Source: Oscillibacter sp. UBA6647
GTDB taxonomy: Bacteria; Bacillota; Clostridia; Oscillospirales; Oscillospiraceae
Direction: 5' to 3'
Assembly: GCA_002455655.1 (NCBI GenBank)
Contig: DKLF01000096.1
Location: 1 to 39,263 of the forward strand
Length of the DNA stretch: 39,263 nt
The notes below the pieces were generated by a model. It saw only the letters and a list, made by a program, of their open reading frames with translations. It made no database searches and was not told the DNA's origin. Below, in pieces: positions 22,705-31,658 of this stretch. The position numbers were made by a program, and so were the translations under genes. Each line of letters begins with the position of its first letter. Position 1 is the stretch's first letter.

Positions 22705-23970
22705 TTATCCAATGGCGACCCAGTTATACGTAACATTTAGCAGGTTAAATTGTGAGACCGTCCCATCCGAGCCAGTACTATAAATAGATAAGCTTAGTAA
22801 ATTATCAGTGTCGTTACTACTTCTTAAAAAGGCCAATTGACCCAGGTTCGAGTTTGGGATAAATCCAACAAACTTCCCAATTCCGCTTTGTTTGGGCACT
22901 TTCTTGATTGCTTCGATGTTAAGTGTCACGGCAAAGCCAGTATGACCTGCTGATGGCGTGGTTGGATAGTACTCAATAATTAGTATTTTTGCCGCAAATG
23001 GAAAATAGATGGTCGTAGGATTGCTTGCTTCAGAAGTGCCAGTCCCAACATATGACCCCGTAGCAATCTTCGCCCGATCCGCAAGTTGCGCCAGCACCGC
23101 AGCGGCGCTCCCCGCTGGGTCTGCACCGCATTGTGCCGGAGTGTGGGTATGGCTCGCCACCGCCGCCCCAATCTGTGCAGCCGTTACCCCGTGGGGATTG
23201 TCCATGCGTACCGTGTGGGCGTTCAGATTAGCCTGTACCGCCGCCGCGCTGCCGGAGGGGTCCGCACCAACCTGCGCCGCCGTCACGCTGTGGGGATTAT
23301 CCGTCCGCACCACATGCGCCGTGCTTGTCGCAAGCGTCGTGTTAACGCCCCCGGAAAGCTTTTCCGAAGTGATCGACCCATCCGGAATCTGGCCAAGAAC
23401 GACACCGGCGGATACCTCATCAACATACTGCTTAGTGGCCGCGTGGAGCGCTGCCGTCGGGGCTCCGCTTAATGTCAGCGGTCCGGTCAGTGTTCCGCCG
23501 GTTTTATCAAGCTTTTTAGCGAATAGCGCCGTATGCACTCCCGCTTCGGCGGTGTTATGCTGCAATACTGCCGAGGTGGCCGCTCCTGCCGGGTCACTTG
23601 CTGAAATGGCCTCCGCTTTTGCAACATTTGCCTTAGCAGTTGCATCAGACGCAGCTACGCTGACAGCCTCCGCTTTCGCAGTAGCGATAGCCGCCGTTTG
23701 GGCCACAGACACAGGCTTGTCGGTATCTGCGGTGTTGTCACAGTTGCCAAGCCCTACCTGCGCCTTGGTCACGGAGTGAGGGTTATCTACCCGCGCTATG
23801 TAGGTGTCCAGCGCAGGAACCAGCACACCGTTGAGATACTCTTTGACGGCCTCTCCGCCCTCGTCAAACGTCGCTTTTAACTCAGTGGCTGTCATTCCTC
23901 CCACGTCGTTAGGCTCGTCATCCAATGCCTGAATGATCTGCATATTTTTTTCAAATCTGCTCAACGCCAT
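22705..23970 (-). CDS. Phage tail fibre or spike protein with DNPHxVTxAQVG repeats
   Basis: This 421-residue protein is a probable receptor-binding fibre. After an N-terminal helical part (residues 1-58) it carries three copies of the fibre repeat: RVDNPHSVTKAQVG (60-73), RTDNPHSVTAAQVG (222-235) and RMDNPHGVTAAQIG (255-268), followed by HTHTPAQCGADPAGSAAAVLAQL. The middle includes GGTLTGPLTLSGAPTAALHAATKQYVDE, the collar-type repeat of many fibres. The last 120 residues are beta-rich without repeats (IYFPFAAKILIIEYYPTTPSAGH) and would be the receptor-binding tip. AGGTA precedes the ATG. It lies between portal and the DUF4376-like gene. The repeats are phased on the host-range part of the phage and may recombine. 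Confidence 0.85.
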   Translation of the reverse strand: MALSRFEKNMQIIQALDDEPNDVGGMTATELKATFDEGGEAVKEYLNGVLVPALDTYIARVDNPHSVTKAQVGLGNCDNTADTDKPVSVAQTAAIATAKAEAVSVAASDATAKANVAKAEAISASDPAGAATSAVLQHNTAEAGVHTALFAKKLDKTGGTLTGPLTLSGAPTAALHAATKQYVDEVSAGVVLGQIPDGSITSEKLSGGVNTTLATSTAHVVRTDNPHSVTAAQVGADPSGSAAAVQANLNAHTVRMDNPHGVTAAQIGAAVASHTHTPAQCGADPAGSAAAVLAQLADRAKIATGSYVGTGTSEASNPTTIYFPFAAKILIIEYYPTTPSAGHTGFAVTLNIEAIKKVPKQSGIGKFVGFIPNSNLGQLAFLRSSNDTDNLLSLSIYSTGSDGTVSQFNLLNVTYNWVAIG

Positions 23971-23981
23971 ATTGTTTTACC

Positions 23982-25646
23982 TCACATTACCGGCGGGACT
24001 TCTCCCGTTTGGTTGATTTTCCGTTGCAGCTCGTGATTGCCGCGGCCTCCCACCAGCGGGACGCTTTCGCCACCCGACGGTGCACCTTCACCAGAAGCGC
24101 CGTCCTGCGACAGTGTCTGCGGCTGCTGCATGGCCTTAATCAGTGCTTCGCGGTCAGTAATGGACCCGGCGGGGAGCCGCTTCAGATAATCCACCGTGGA
24201 AATTTTGCCCTGCATCAAAAGGTTATCCAATGTCTGCTGACTTGCAATTTCAGACCAATAGGAGGAATTTCCAACATCCAGCTTGATTTGAAACGGCAGT
24301 TTTTTGAGAATAGTGAAGTCAAACGGAACCACCAGTTTGTCCGTGTCGTAGGGGTTGGGAATCTGGACGAACCGGGACCCGTAATACTCACCCATAAACT
24401 CCATGTAGATGCGGCCCAAGTCTTCCACACTCTTCAAAAGATTCTGCTTTGTCAACTCCATGGGCGTTGCCGCAGCCCGCTGCAAAGCAATAATTGCGGA
24501 GGTGTTATCCGGTCGGGTATCTCCCATCGCCACATCAGAGGCGCCAAGAAACTTCTGTGTGTAACTGACCGCGAGGTCAATAAACTGCGCAATCTGGGGA
24601 GAGATAGTAGCCGGGTCCACAATCTTGCTCACGTTCTCAACGGAGCCATTAACCCCAATCGCCGCGCCCACCCGGTTATCCCATTTATTGATTCGCGTCT
24701 TGTCGAAGACTACCTTCGGGTACGCCAGTGTCATAAGGGAGATCATGGACATGGCAAACAGCTTGTTTACGAAAATCTGATTGGGAATCAAACCCGTAAT
24801 CATCGCCTGCCCGTGGTAACAGTCCTGTACGTAATCCCAGTTCATCCAAGTGACCGGATATAGCTTAATGCCGAGATCCCACTCCTCGCGAACCACGCAA
24901 TCCCGTGTGCACTCATACCCGTGAATATTCCCGGTCTTTTTATCCCGCCACAGCCGGAGCAGCACCGTAACTTTGCCGCCCCCCAGCCGGTCAAGATTGC
25001 TGTCGGAGAGATTTTCCTTGTCGTCGGGCAGAATCAAGCTCTCCGCGTCCTCTTCCGAGATATCGTTTGCGATGGCCCTGTCAATGGCCTCATCCACCAG
25101 CATTCGCCGGTCGATAATGATAAACGGCTGAGACTGCACATCCCGACTGTTGGGATTCCCGAAGGTAACCTGCGTATTTTGCAAGACCTCCGTGCGGATA
25201 TCTCCGCGGGCCGTCTGCCCGATATCCGTGTCAGGGTCAAAATAGGTGTACGTGCAGCCATCCGCGTCCACTGCGGCATTTCGGGCAAACTCCCGGACGC
25301 AGGAACCAATGCTGTTCATCTCAAAGATATTGGCAAACTGATCGTTAATAATGTCCGTCAGGACTTCCATGGTATGGGGGTCCCTTTCCCCCGTGGACGG
25401 CATATTCTCCGCGTGGAGCTTCAGGTTATCCGTGGATACGTTCGCTACGGAGAACAGGACAACCCTCTTTAAAAAATTGAATACGGGGGTTGGAAGACCG
25501 TTGGACTTTACCCCCTCCCACTGTTTCCCAATGAAAAAGTTTTCATTGGTCTCAACATTCCGGTACAGCTCAATGTTGTTATTGAAATCCAGCCCCGCGC
25601 GGTATTCTTTATACACGTTTTGGGGTGTCGGGCTAAATTTTCTCAT
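23982..25646 (-). CDS. Phage portal protein, P22-like
   Basis: The portal is the dodecameric ring at the head vertex through which DNA passes. The 554-residue protein has the layout of podovirus portals of the P22 type: an N-terminal wing (NNNIELYRNVETNENFFIGKQWEG), a middle region with a DNA-tunnel helix (TWMNWDYVQDCYHGQAMITGLIPNQIFVNKLFAMSMISLM) and the conserved MGDTRPDNTSAIIALQRAA turn. The C-terminus (residues 500-554) is Gln/Gly-rich and probably unstructured. AGGTGG precedes the ATG. It is downstream of terL and the tail-hub-like gene, which is not the usual head-gene order. Confidence 0.88.
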   Translation of the reverse strand: MRKFSPTPQNVYKEYRAGLDFNNNIELYRNVETNENFFIGKQWEGVKSNGLPTPVFNFLKRVVLFSVANVSTDNLKLHAENMPSTGERDPHTMEVLTDIINDQFANIFEMNSIGSCVREFARNAAVDADGCTYTYFDPDTDIGQTARGDIRTEVLQNTQVTFGNPNSRDVQSQPFIIIDRRMLVDEAIDRAIANDISEEDAESLILPDDKENLSDSNLDRLGGGKVTVLLRLWRDKKTGNIHGYECTRDCVVREEWDLGIKLYPVTWMNWDYVQDCYHGQAMITGLIPNQIFVNKLFAMSMISLMTLAYPKVVFDKTRINKWDNRVGAAIGVNGSVENVSKIVDPATISPQIAQFIDLAVSYTQKFLGASDVAMGDTRPDNTSAIIALQRAAATPMELTKQNLLKSVEDLGRIYMEFMGEYYGSRFVQIPNPYDTDKLVVPFDFTILKKLPFQIKLDVGNSSYWSEIASQQTLDNLLMQGKISTVDYLKRLPAGSITDREALIKAMQQPQTLSQDGASGEGAPSGGESVPLVGGRGNHELQRKINQTGEVPPVM

Positions 25647-25659
25647 GATTCCACCTCGC

Positions 25660-27468
25660 TCATTTCACGTTTCCGGAATATCGCAGCTGTATGTCTGCCT
25701 GCAACACTGTTGCGGTCGCCGTGGCACTGTTGCTTTCAAATACCAACTTGTAAAACGTGGCCTTTTTCACTTTCAGCTTAATCCGCTTTACCTGCGGCTT
25801 ACGATTCGTATTGAATGAAAAGTGGTTAAAGTCCATGTGAAAAAAAGTTGCCATACTGGCGGATACCGCTTTTTTCGGGTAGTCACTGCGACGGTTGCTC
25901 TCCGCTGAAATTAAAATCCTCGCGCCGTCTTCCGGCTGAATAGATACGAACACCAGCGTGAAATACTTTCGCATCCACTCCTTGCCGAAGTCCATTGCCC
26001 CTGTCGCCGCCCGCGCCTCAATTGCGGCGCCGTCATCGTTCCGGTACTGCCGGGAGACGTGCCTTATTTTGCCGTCGACAGCAAAGGCCAGTACCTTTCC
26101 ACTGCACTTTAAAAGCTGTGCGGCAGGAATCCCTTTATATCGATACCAGGTGTTATTTGCATAGTTTAAAATAATTGCCTCGTCCCCAAGGCAAAACCAG
26201 AATTCATAGCTGTCCCGGTCGCTGAACGTTGTAATCCGAGACAAGTCCATGCCGCTTGTCGTGGCCCATACACGGTCACTGATTCGCTTTGCCGTCCTCT
26301 CGTCCGAGACTAGGTTCCCGGATGAAGAGGTTGATTTCCATTCGTAGATACTGCTGGAACACAGGGAAAGCGGGTTGTTTTCCACAAGGCGAACCTGCCC
26401 CATGGCTTCGTTCCCCAGCTCCCGGTTAACGGGAGTGCAGTAAAATGCCGCCGTTGTGCTGGAGTCATCCAGCGTAACCGTGCCGTACTGACAGGAATAT
26501 ACGCTGTTGGTCTTGAACACCACCAGCCGGGAATAATGGCGGACCAGCGCAGTAATCGGTGTGTTGCTTTCCCCCACAGACATTTCGTAGAGGTCAGGAA
26601 AATACTCTGCCGTTGGGTTTCCGTCATAATCAAGGCCGGAATAGAGCGTTTTGTTGGTGCCGTCCCCGTAAAGGAAAACGCGGGTATCTGTACTGCCATT
26701 AAATGTTTCGCAGAAGTGCATCCCCGCAACTTCCGCCCTTGCGCCGCCCCCCTTCCGGTAGGTGACAGTGACAGTGTTGGTCCCCTTAGCGGGCGCGCTG
26801 GCGAATGTCAGCTTTCCGGCGACCAAATCAGCGGCATAGGTAACGCCGGTTCCCAAAACCTCTGTCACGGCGGAAATGTCGGTTTCAGGCAATTGGAATT
26901 CCGTTGCGGTCCCATCGGGGGAGAATTTCACCTTGCGAAGCCCGGTCAACCGGTTCACCGGTTGAAGCGTCGTCCCGGCCCCGGTGGGCGAAGTTGCGGT
27001 TTGAACGGTGGGCACATACCCCACTACGTCTGAAAACGCCGTGCCGTCCCACGCTTTATACTCATGTCCGTTCAGCAAATAAACTTTGCCGCCGAACCCG
27101 AAAAAAGAAGTTTTGTCCTGCGTACAGGTTCCAACCGCCATGGCGGTCCAGTCTGCCAGATTTACTTTGAAAATTACGCCGCCAAAGGCACACAAGAGCA
27201 CCGCGGCAGCTCCCACAAGGCCATACCACGCCCCGGAGAACTCCGGCGCACTCGTGGAGGGAATATTTCCGGAGACCGCGCACCAAGCATCCCAGACGGT
27301 GCGCAGGTCGAAAACGGTTGCGCTCCCGGGGCGCACCTGCAAATGCCCGTCAAGGGTAATCCTGAAATTCTGAAGCTCTGACAATTCCCCGTCTTTAATT
27401 TTGGTATCGCCGTCAGGATTCTCGTTCAGTCCCAAAAAGCGTTTAATTGACAGAATGGAATTCGCCAT
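25660..27468 (-). CDS. Phage tail hub or DNA-stabilisation protein, beta-propeller type (P22 gp10-like)
   Basis: This 602-residue beta-rich protein lies between terL and portal. Recurrent sheets such as KVYLLNGHEYKAWDGTAFSDV, TRVFLYGDGTNKTLYSGL, RLVVFKTNSVYSCQY, DSYEFWFCLGDEAIILNYANNTWYRYKGIP and GKVLAFAVDGKIRHVSRQY suggest a beta propeller, as seen in packaged-DNA stabilisation or hub proteins of short-tailed phages. The N-terminus (LGLNENPDGDTKIKDGELSELQNFRITLDGHLQVRPG) is a typical start of this family. The family match is by pattern, not by a confirmed hit. GGAGGG precedes the ATG. Confidence 0.55.
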   Translation of the reverse strand: MANSILSIKRFLGLNENPDGDTKIKDGELSELQNFRITLDGHLQVRPGSATVFDLRTVWDAWCAVSGNIPSTSAPEFSGAWYGLVGAAAVLLCAFGGVIFKVNLADWTAMAVGTCTQDKTSFFGFGGKVYLLNGHEYKAWDGTAFSDVVGYVPTVQTATSPTGAGTTLQPVNRLTGLRKVKFSPDGTATEFQLPETDISAVTEVLGTGVTYAADLVAGKLTFASAPAKGTNTVTVTYRKGGGARAEVAGMHFCETFNGSTDTRVFLYGDGTNKTLYSGLDYDGNPTAEYFPDLYEMSVGESNTPITALVRHYSRLVVFKTNSVYSCQYGTVTLDDSSTTAAFYCTPVNRELGNEAMGQVRLVENNPLSLCSSSIYEWKSTSSSGNLVSDERTAKRISDRVWATTSGMDLSRITTFSDRDSYEFWFCLGDEAIILNYANNTWYRYKGIPAAQLLKCSGKVLAFAVDGKIRHVSRQYRNDDGAAIEARAATGAMDFGKEWMRKYFTLVFVSIQPEDGARILISAESNRRSDYPKKAVSASMATFFHMDFNHFSFNTNRKPQVKRIKLKVKKATFYKLVFESNSATATATVLQADIQLRYSGNVK

Positions 27469-27471
27469 GGT

Positions 27472-28866
27472 TTACCCTCCGTAGTTTAAATAGGACTCGT
27501 CACACGCACCGCCGGTCATTCCCTCGTCGTAGTCCTCGCCATCGTCGCCCAGCTCCTCCACTTCCCGCGTTTCCATTCGCTGTGCCCCCATCACGCGGGT
27601 AACCGCAAAATAGCGGCAGGCATCGCATATGTGCGTGATGTCGTGTGGTTCTGTTGCGCAGTCAGAAGGGTTTTTCTGGTCGTGCTGAATGGCCGGGAGA
27701 TTCCGAATCAGCCCTACGCATTCATTTGTCACCAGCAGCCCCGGACGATCCTTATCTGAGCGCAGGGGCTTCAGCATTTCTTTTAGCGCCATCCAGCCCT
27801 GAATTCGGTTATTGGATGCTTTGAGGATTCCCACACCATTTTCCATAAATATCTGGGCCATCGTGCGTCCGCTGTCCTTTTGTCGATTCCACATATCCGG
27901 CGGCGCAATCGTGAACTCAATCCGCTCCGTGGGCGGTGTCAGACTGTTCATCAGCGCCGCTGCTGCGGAAACGATCAGCCCGCTTTGCTGCACCTCCCGG
28001 TACACATAGCACCGCCCGTCAAAATCAACCGCAATCCATAGGCAGGCGAACATGTCGAGACCGTAGTCAAACGCGCGATATTTCTTCCACTCCTGCGGAA
28101 CACGAACAAACGGTTCAATGACGTGAGTCTTTTTGCGAAATTCCGGGAAGAAAATGCCGGAAAGCGTGTTCCAGTCGCCGTACCGCCACGCGCGGCGCAC
28201 ATCATCGGGCAGCGTGTCCAGCATATTCAGGTATCCGGGAGAGCCTTTTAACAAATCCGGGTTATCGTCCACGGTTGCCTGAATGAACCGATAGTCCTCT
28301 GCTTTTTCGCCGTTCTGATACTCCCGATCGACAAACAGCCGCTTAACCCACAGATGCCCGATTCCACCCGGATTGCAGGTAAGATACATCCGGCGGGGAA
28401 TGTTGGAAGTGCCCCGCAGGCACGCGCCCAGCACGCGGAACTGCGCCTCACTAAACTGGGTCGCCTCATCAATGAAAATCCAGTCAAACTCCTGCCCTTG
28501 GTACTCAAGGTCTGATCCGGTGTCGTAATGCCCAAACTTGATCGTGGAGCCATTTGCGAACTGCATAATGTGCGCCTGCTGGTTGTAACTGGCAATCTGT
28601 ATGGGAACCATCTGAATGATCGGGGTAATCAGGGAGTTTTCCATATCCGGATAATGCTTGCGGATGATTAAAATTCGGATGCCGGGATAGGTCAGCGCAC
28701 CGCCCACAGACTTCACGCGAATGCCGTGGCTCTTTCCGCCACCGCGCGCGCCTCCGTAGCACACATATAATTCACGGGCCTGATAAAACTGCTTTTGCTT
28801 CTCATTGGCGTGTCCAAAATTTACATAGAACTCGCCGCCCGCTTTGCTAAAACTCTTGTATGCCAA
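27472..28866 (-). CDS. Phage terminase large subunit
   Basis: TerL is the ATPase and nuclease that packages DNA into the head. A TTG at 28866 with AAAGGTGA upstream gives about 464 residues and fits best; a longer frame from ATG 28923 would translate through a hairpin behind the coat gene. The Walker A motif reads GGARGGGKS (about residues 38-46), Walker B FDWIFIDEATQF (about 127-138), and the coupling segment MYLTCNPGG follows. The nuclease half has AFDYGLDMFACLWIAVDF, with the first catalytic aspartate of the RNase H fold. The C-terminal 30 residues are acidic (ELGDDGEDYDEGM). It is separated from its small subunit by six genes. Confidence 0.93.
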   Translation of the reverse strand: MAYKSFSKAGGEFYVNFGHANEKQKQFYQARELYVCYGGARGGGKSHGIRVKSVGGALTYPGIRILIIRKHYPDMENSLITPIIQMVPIQIASYNQQAHIMQFANGSTIKFGHYDTGSDLEYQGQEFDWIFIDEATQFSEAQFRVLGACLRGTSNIPRRMYLTCNPGGIGHLWVKRLFVDREYQNGEKAEDYRFIQATVDDNPDLLKGSPGYLNMLDTLPDDVRRAWRYGDWNTLSGIFFPEFRKKTHVIEPFVRVPQEWKKYRAFDYGLDMFACLWIAVDFDGRCYVYREVQQSGLIVSAAAALMNSLTPPTERIEFTIAPPDMWNRQKDSGRTMAQIFMENGVGILKASNNRIQGWMALKEMLKPLRSDKDRPGLLVTNECVGLIRNLPAIQHDQKNPSDCATEPHDITHICDACRYFAVTRVMGAQRMETREVEELGDDGEDYDEGMTGGACDESYLNYGG

Positions 28867-28895
28867 TGCGTTCACCTTTCCCAAAATCCCGTTCA

Positions 28896-28916
28896 GGGGG
28901 CCATTGCGGCCCCCTG
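28896..28916 (-). other. Hairpin between coat and terL genes
   Basis: A perfect 8-bp stem AGGGGGCC/GGCCCCCT with 5-base loop lies 10 bases after the coat-gene stop. There is no T-run downstream on the minus strand, so it is more likely an mRNA-stabilising or partial stop structure that would keep coat mRNA more abundant than terL mRNA. Confidence 0.55.
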
Positions 28917-28926
28917 ATTTCATTGA

Positions 28927-29979
28927 TTATTCGTAGACCTTGGTTCCCTCAACGCCAACGCTGCCGTCCTTTGTACCAATGGCACGCATGGTCTGGCCTG
29001 CGGCCAGCGTCACGGGGGCGGTGTAGGTTTCGGCGGTGGTGGAATACCGGGGGTTCGTGCCGTCCACCGTGTACTTGAACACCACACCCGATACAGCGGT
29101 AATGGTAACCGCATGGCTGGCAATGGCCATAACGGGCACCGCCAGAATTGCAGTAGCGTTGCCGCACACGGCGATGCCGTCGCCCTTGGTTCCCAGCACA
29201 AAGCTGTCGTAGTAAGTCACACCCTGCACCACGGGGCCGGAATATCCCTGTACCTTGGACAGAATGTCGTACTTCTGAAGCTTTACGGGGTCGACCGTGC
29301 TGCCCTTGTACTTGATGAAGAAGTACACGCCTGCGGGCATATACCGGGAAGGGATGGGCTTGACCCGGTTACCGTCAAACTCACCCACAACGCCCTTGGT
29401 CAGCGCTTCTTTGCCCAGCGCATCCACACCCAGATAATCCGGGTTTTGCTTCAGCAGCTTGTAGTACTCCGTACCGATGTAAAGGGTCCGATTCTCCAGC
29501 GGAACCAGAGCATCCGTCATTCTCGCGCCCAGATCAATGATCATGCCGGTGATGGTGGACTTCGTGGGAGCAGTGGGTTCCAAAGCCTGAATATTCGCGC
29601 CCATGCACCACTTCTTGATGCGCCGCTTGTCCATGTTGGGGACCGTCACCTCATCCAGCTGCCGGCGCAGCGCCTTGGCGGCGGATTTTTCGATGGCCTG
29701 ATCTGTGCCGTCCAGCGCGTCAATGGTAAAAGAAAACGCAGGCGCGCATTCGCAGGTCATTTCCTGAAGGATATCGCCCACGTCGTGGACACTGCCGAAG
29801 CGGTTACTGCCGGTTCGGTTGTACTCCGTCTCGGGCACGGTGTTCACGGAACCGATACGGATCGTCTTGCTATTGGGGTCGACGAATGTATATTCGTGGC
29901 CGCAGTCCGCGTCCGTAATGGACGCTTTCTTGAATCGCTCCGCAATCTTGGATTCATACTTGGTTGCGTAATTGATCAT
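28927..29979 (-). CDS. Phage major capsid protein with C-terminal Ig-like domain
   Basis: This 350-residue protein directly follows the scaffold gene, the position of the major capsid protein. The N-terminal part (MINYATKYESKIAERFKKAS, VDPNSKTIRIGSVNTVPETEYNRTG) and the central IDALDGTDQAIEKSAAKALRRQLDEVTVPNMDKRRIKKW are of the HK97-fold coat type found in short-tailed Firmicutes prophages. Residues about 290-350 form a separate beta domain: ITAVSGVVFKYTVDGTNPRYS followed by the APVTLAAGQTMRAIGTKDG segment, the pattern of the chitobiase C-terminal (CHB_HEX_C) Ig-like domain. Such a domain would decorate the capsid surface. AGAGGA precedes the ATG. Confidence 0.87.
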   Translation of the reverse strand: MINYATKYESKIAERFKKASITDADCGHEYTFVDPNSKTIRIGSVNTVPETEYNRTGSNRFGSVHDVGDILQEMTCECAPAFSFTIDALDGTDQAIEKSAAKALRRQLDEVTVPNMDKRRIKKWCMGANIQALEPTAPTKSTITGMIIDLGARMTDALVPLENRTLYIGTEYYKLLKQNPDYLGVDALGKEALTKGVVGEFDGNRVKPIPSRYMPAGVYFFIKYKGSTVDPVKLQKYDILSKVQGYSGPVVQGVTYYDSFVLGTKGDGIAVCGNATAILAVPVMAIASHAVTITAVSGVVFKYTVDGTNPRYSTTAETYTAPVTLAAGQTMRAIGTKDGSVGVEGTKVYE

Positions 29980-30022
29980 TTGTTTTCCTCTCTTTCGTCA
30001 TATGGATGCGGAGAGGAGCGTA

Positions 30023-30931
30023 TCAGGAACCGAATCCGTCTAAAAACGAATCGCTGGCTTTGCTTTCCGCTCCGGCGGTCTTCATACTGCCTGTGGAGCG
30101 CCCCGCGTTTTTCGCGTTTTGCTCCTTTGCCGCCGATTCCTGCTTTACACGTTCCGTCTCCGCAAGTGCCTGTTTCTCACGCCACAGCGCATAGGCAACC
30201 GCCAAACGCTGCCCCTGTTTCACGGCGTCCCAAACTTCCTGCGGAATACTGCCCGCGTCCTTTGCCGCATCCGGGAATGTCTTCTGGAATTCCGCGATAT
30301 CGGCATTTCGCCGTTCCTCTGCGGAACCCTCAGCCTGCGCTGCCTGCTGGGCGGCAGTCTGCTTTTCGGCCTCCTCGGCCTCTTTTGCTAAAACAGCGCT
30401 TTCGCGGTCTTCCAGATCCACCGCGCGCTTTGCTTCGTCGGCATTCATGCCCGCGGACTTTTTCGCTTCCGTTCTCACAAAGGAAACATACTCTTCAACG
30501 GTCATGCCAGACTGCTTCGCCATCTGCGCAAACATCTCCATGACTGGCTTTGCCGCGTCGTATTTCTCCCGTACCCGGTCATAATCAAGGCCCTTCTGTG
30601 CAAGAGTGGTCATCTCCTGCTCGTTTACGGCCTTTTCCTCGCCCAGATGCCGCAGCGTCCACGTCTTGGGAATTTCCGGCGCAGTCGCGGGAGGTTCTTC
30701 GGGTTCTTCGGGCTTTTCAGAAGTGGTTTCTTCCGGCGTGCCTGATTTTTCCGGCGCCTGCTCCTGCGCTGGCTCCTGCGACTCCGATGCCGGGGGCTCC
30801 TCGGTATTGCTCTCCAGCGCTTCAGCCTCCGAGGTCTCGGAGTCCTCTATGCCGTCCGGGTCCCAGCCATCCAGAAAAGCATCCGTGGTTTCGGAAGTTT
30901 CCTCGGCAGGGTTCATATTTTCGTTTTCCAT
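30023..30931 (-). CDS. Phage capsid scaffolding protein
   Basis: Scaffolding proteins direct coat assembly and leave or are cut before DNA entry. The ATG at 30931 with AAAGGT upstream gives 302 residues; an earlier start would translate a repeat-containing leader. Residues 1-100 are acidic and Pro/Glu/Ser-rich, residues 100-165 contain a small ordered part (TWTLRHLGEEKAVNEQEMTTLAQKGLDYDRVREKY), and residues 165-290 form a long charged coiled coil (EKQTAAQQAAQAEGSAEERR). The ends carry the same short motif: DAFLDGWD at 17-24 and DSFLDGFGS at the C-terminus. It lies directly before the coat gene. Confidence 0.85.
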   Translation of the reverse strand: MENENMNPAEETSETTDAFLDGWDPDGIEDSETSEAEALESNTEEPPASESQEPAQEQAPEKSGTPEETTSEKPEEPEEPPATAPEIPKTWTLRHLGEEKAVNEQEMTTLAQKGLDYDRVREKYDAAKPVMEMFAQMAKQSGMTVEEYVSFVRTEAKKSAGMNADEAKRAVDLEDRESAVLAKEAEEAEKQTAAQQAAQAEGSAEERRNADIAEFQKTFPDAAKDAGSIPQEVWDAVKQGQRLAVAYALWREKQALAETERVKQESAAKEQNAKNAGRSTGSMKTAGAESKASDSFLDGFGS

Positions 30932-30946
30932 AAAATTACCTTTCCC

Positions 30947-30991
30947 CGGCTGGTCTGCCGGTTCTTGTTTTCCATGGCGGCTGGTCTGCCG
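30947..30991 (-). repeat. Two copies of a 14-bp hairpin repeat in the scaffold leader
   Basis: CGGCTGGTCTGCCG occurs at 30947-30960 and again at 30978-30991. Each copy is itself a 4-bp GC stem (CGGC/GCCG) with a 6-base loop. They lie just upstream of the scaffold ribosome binding site. Confidence 0.65.
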
Positions 30992-31000
30992 CACATGGCA

Positions 31001-31039
31001 AAATAAAAAGCACCAAAAGCCGGGATCTCTCCCGTGCTT
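31001..31039 (-). terminator. Candidate terminator between the small head genes and scaffold
   Basis: On the minus strand AAGCAC and GTGCTT enclose an inner hairpin CGGGA-GAGA-TCCCG, followed by TTTTATTTT. It would reduce or stop transcription coming from terS before the scaffold gene. Confidence 0.55.
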
Positions 31040-31062
31040 CTGGCGCTAAACGCTCTAGCTTG

Positions 31063-31254
31063 TTATGATATTTTTTCGCCGGTCAGTGGAAACGCTTGCC
31101 CGGCTTCCAGCTCTTTTCCGTTCCATATGGCCGGAAACCATTCAGACCGACAGGCCCGGCAATACACCGGAACACGGTACATTGTGGAACTGCGGGTTAT
31201 TTTAATCAGCTTTCTGTGGCAGCCGGGGCACGTATACCATCCCCGCGTCACCAT
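31063..31254 (-). CDS. Small zinc-ribbon protein, cysteine-rich KTR-like
   Basis: This 63-residue protein contains two CxxC knuckles, CPGC near residue 9 and CRAC near residue 32, around a basic segment (RKLIKITRSSTMYRVPVY). The pattern WxxCPxC, K-I-R, then PVYCxxC matches the cysteine-rich KTR family of small phage and mobile-element proteins, whose role is unknown but may be nucleic-acid binding. The ATG overlaps the end of the preceding gene by seven bases. Confidence 0.7.
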   Translation of the reverse strand: MVTRGWYTCPGCHRKLIKITRSSTMYRVPVYCRACRSEWFPAIWNGKELEAGQAFPLTGEKIS

Positions 31255-31658
31255 CTTGCAAACTCCCCGTACTCAAGCCCGCCGTACACGTCCTCGACCG
31301 GCCCCGGTTCAGCTTTTGAAAGCCGTGCGGCGATAACAGCCAACGCCGCGTCGCCCGCCTTGCTAAAATATGCCGCAAGTACGCTGTCCTGCGCTTCAAT
31401 CGCAATCAGCGCTGATGCCAGATAATAGGGCAGCACTCCAGAAACAACTGCATCGTCAAGTTGAATTTCATCCCCCGCCGCGGTTACCCGCACGTAAGGG
31501 CAGCCAACGGATAAACTTACCCGTGCAAGAATGGAATCTAAAATATCCGGCGTTCTCACCAGATATTCCTTCGTATCGGCGGTAACGGTCGTTCCGGTGG
31601 ATTCGTTTTGCTCGTCCATCAGCCGGATTGCCTTGTCGAAGACGTCCTGCACTTTCAC
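31248..31658 (-). CDS. Probable head-tail connector or adaptor protein
   Basis: This 136-residue protein starts with GTG at 31658 (MKVQDVFDKAIRLMDEQNES). It is helical with a hydrophobic strand region (ASALIAIEAQDSVLAAYFSKAGDAALAVIAARL) and ends acidic. Proteins starting VQDVFDKAIRLMDE occur in Firmicutes prophages close to head genes and are treated as adaptors, by analogy to P22 gp4, but no diagnostic residue is visible. Its start overlaps the end of the small membrane protein gene by four bases (GTGA). The assignment is from position and helical pattern only. Confidence 0.45.
   Translation of the reverse strand: MKVQDVFDKAIRLMDEQNESTGTTVTADTKEYLVRTPDILDSILARVSLSVGCPYVRVTAAGDEIQLDDAVVSGVLPYYLASALIAIEAQDSVLAAYFSKAGDAALAVIAARLSKAEPGPVEDVYGGLEYGEFARW

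Noticed and set aside
22835..22870. tRNA-like TTCGAGTTTGGGAT arm
   Set aside because: It lies inside the coding sequence of the tail fibre tip and no cloverleaf can be built around it.
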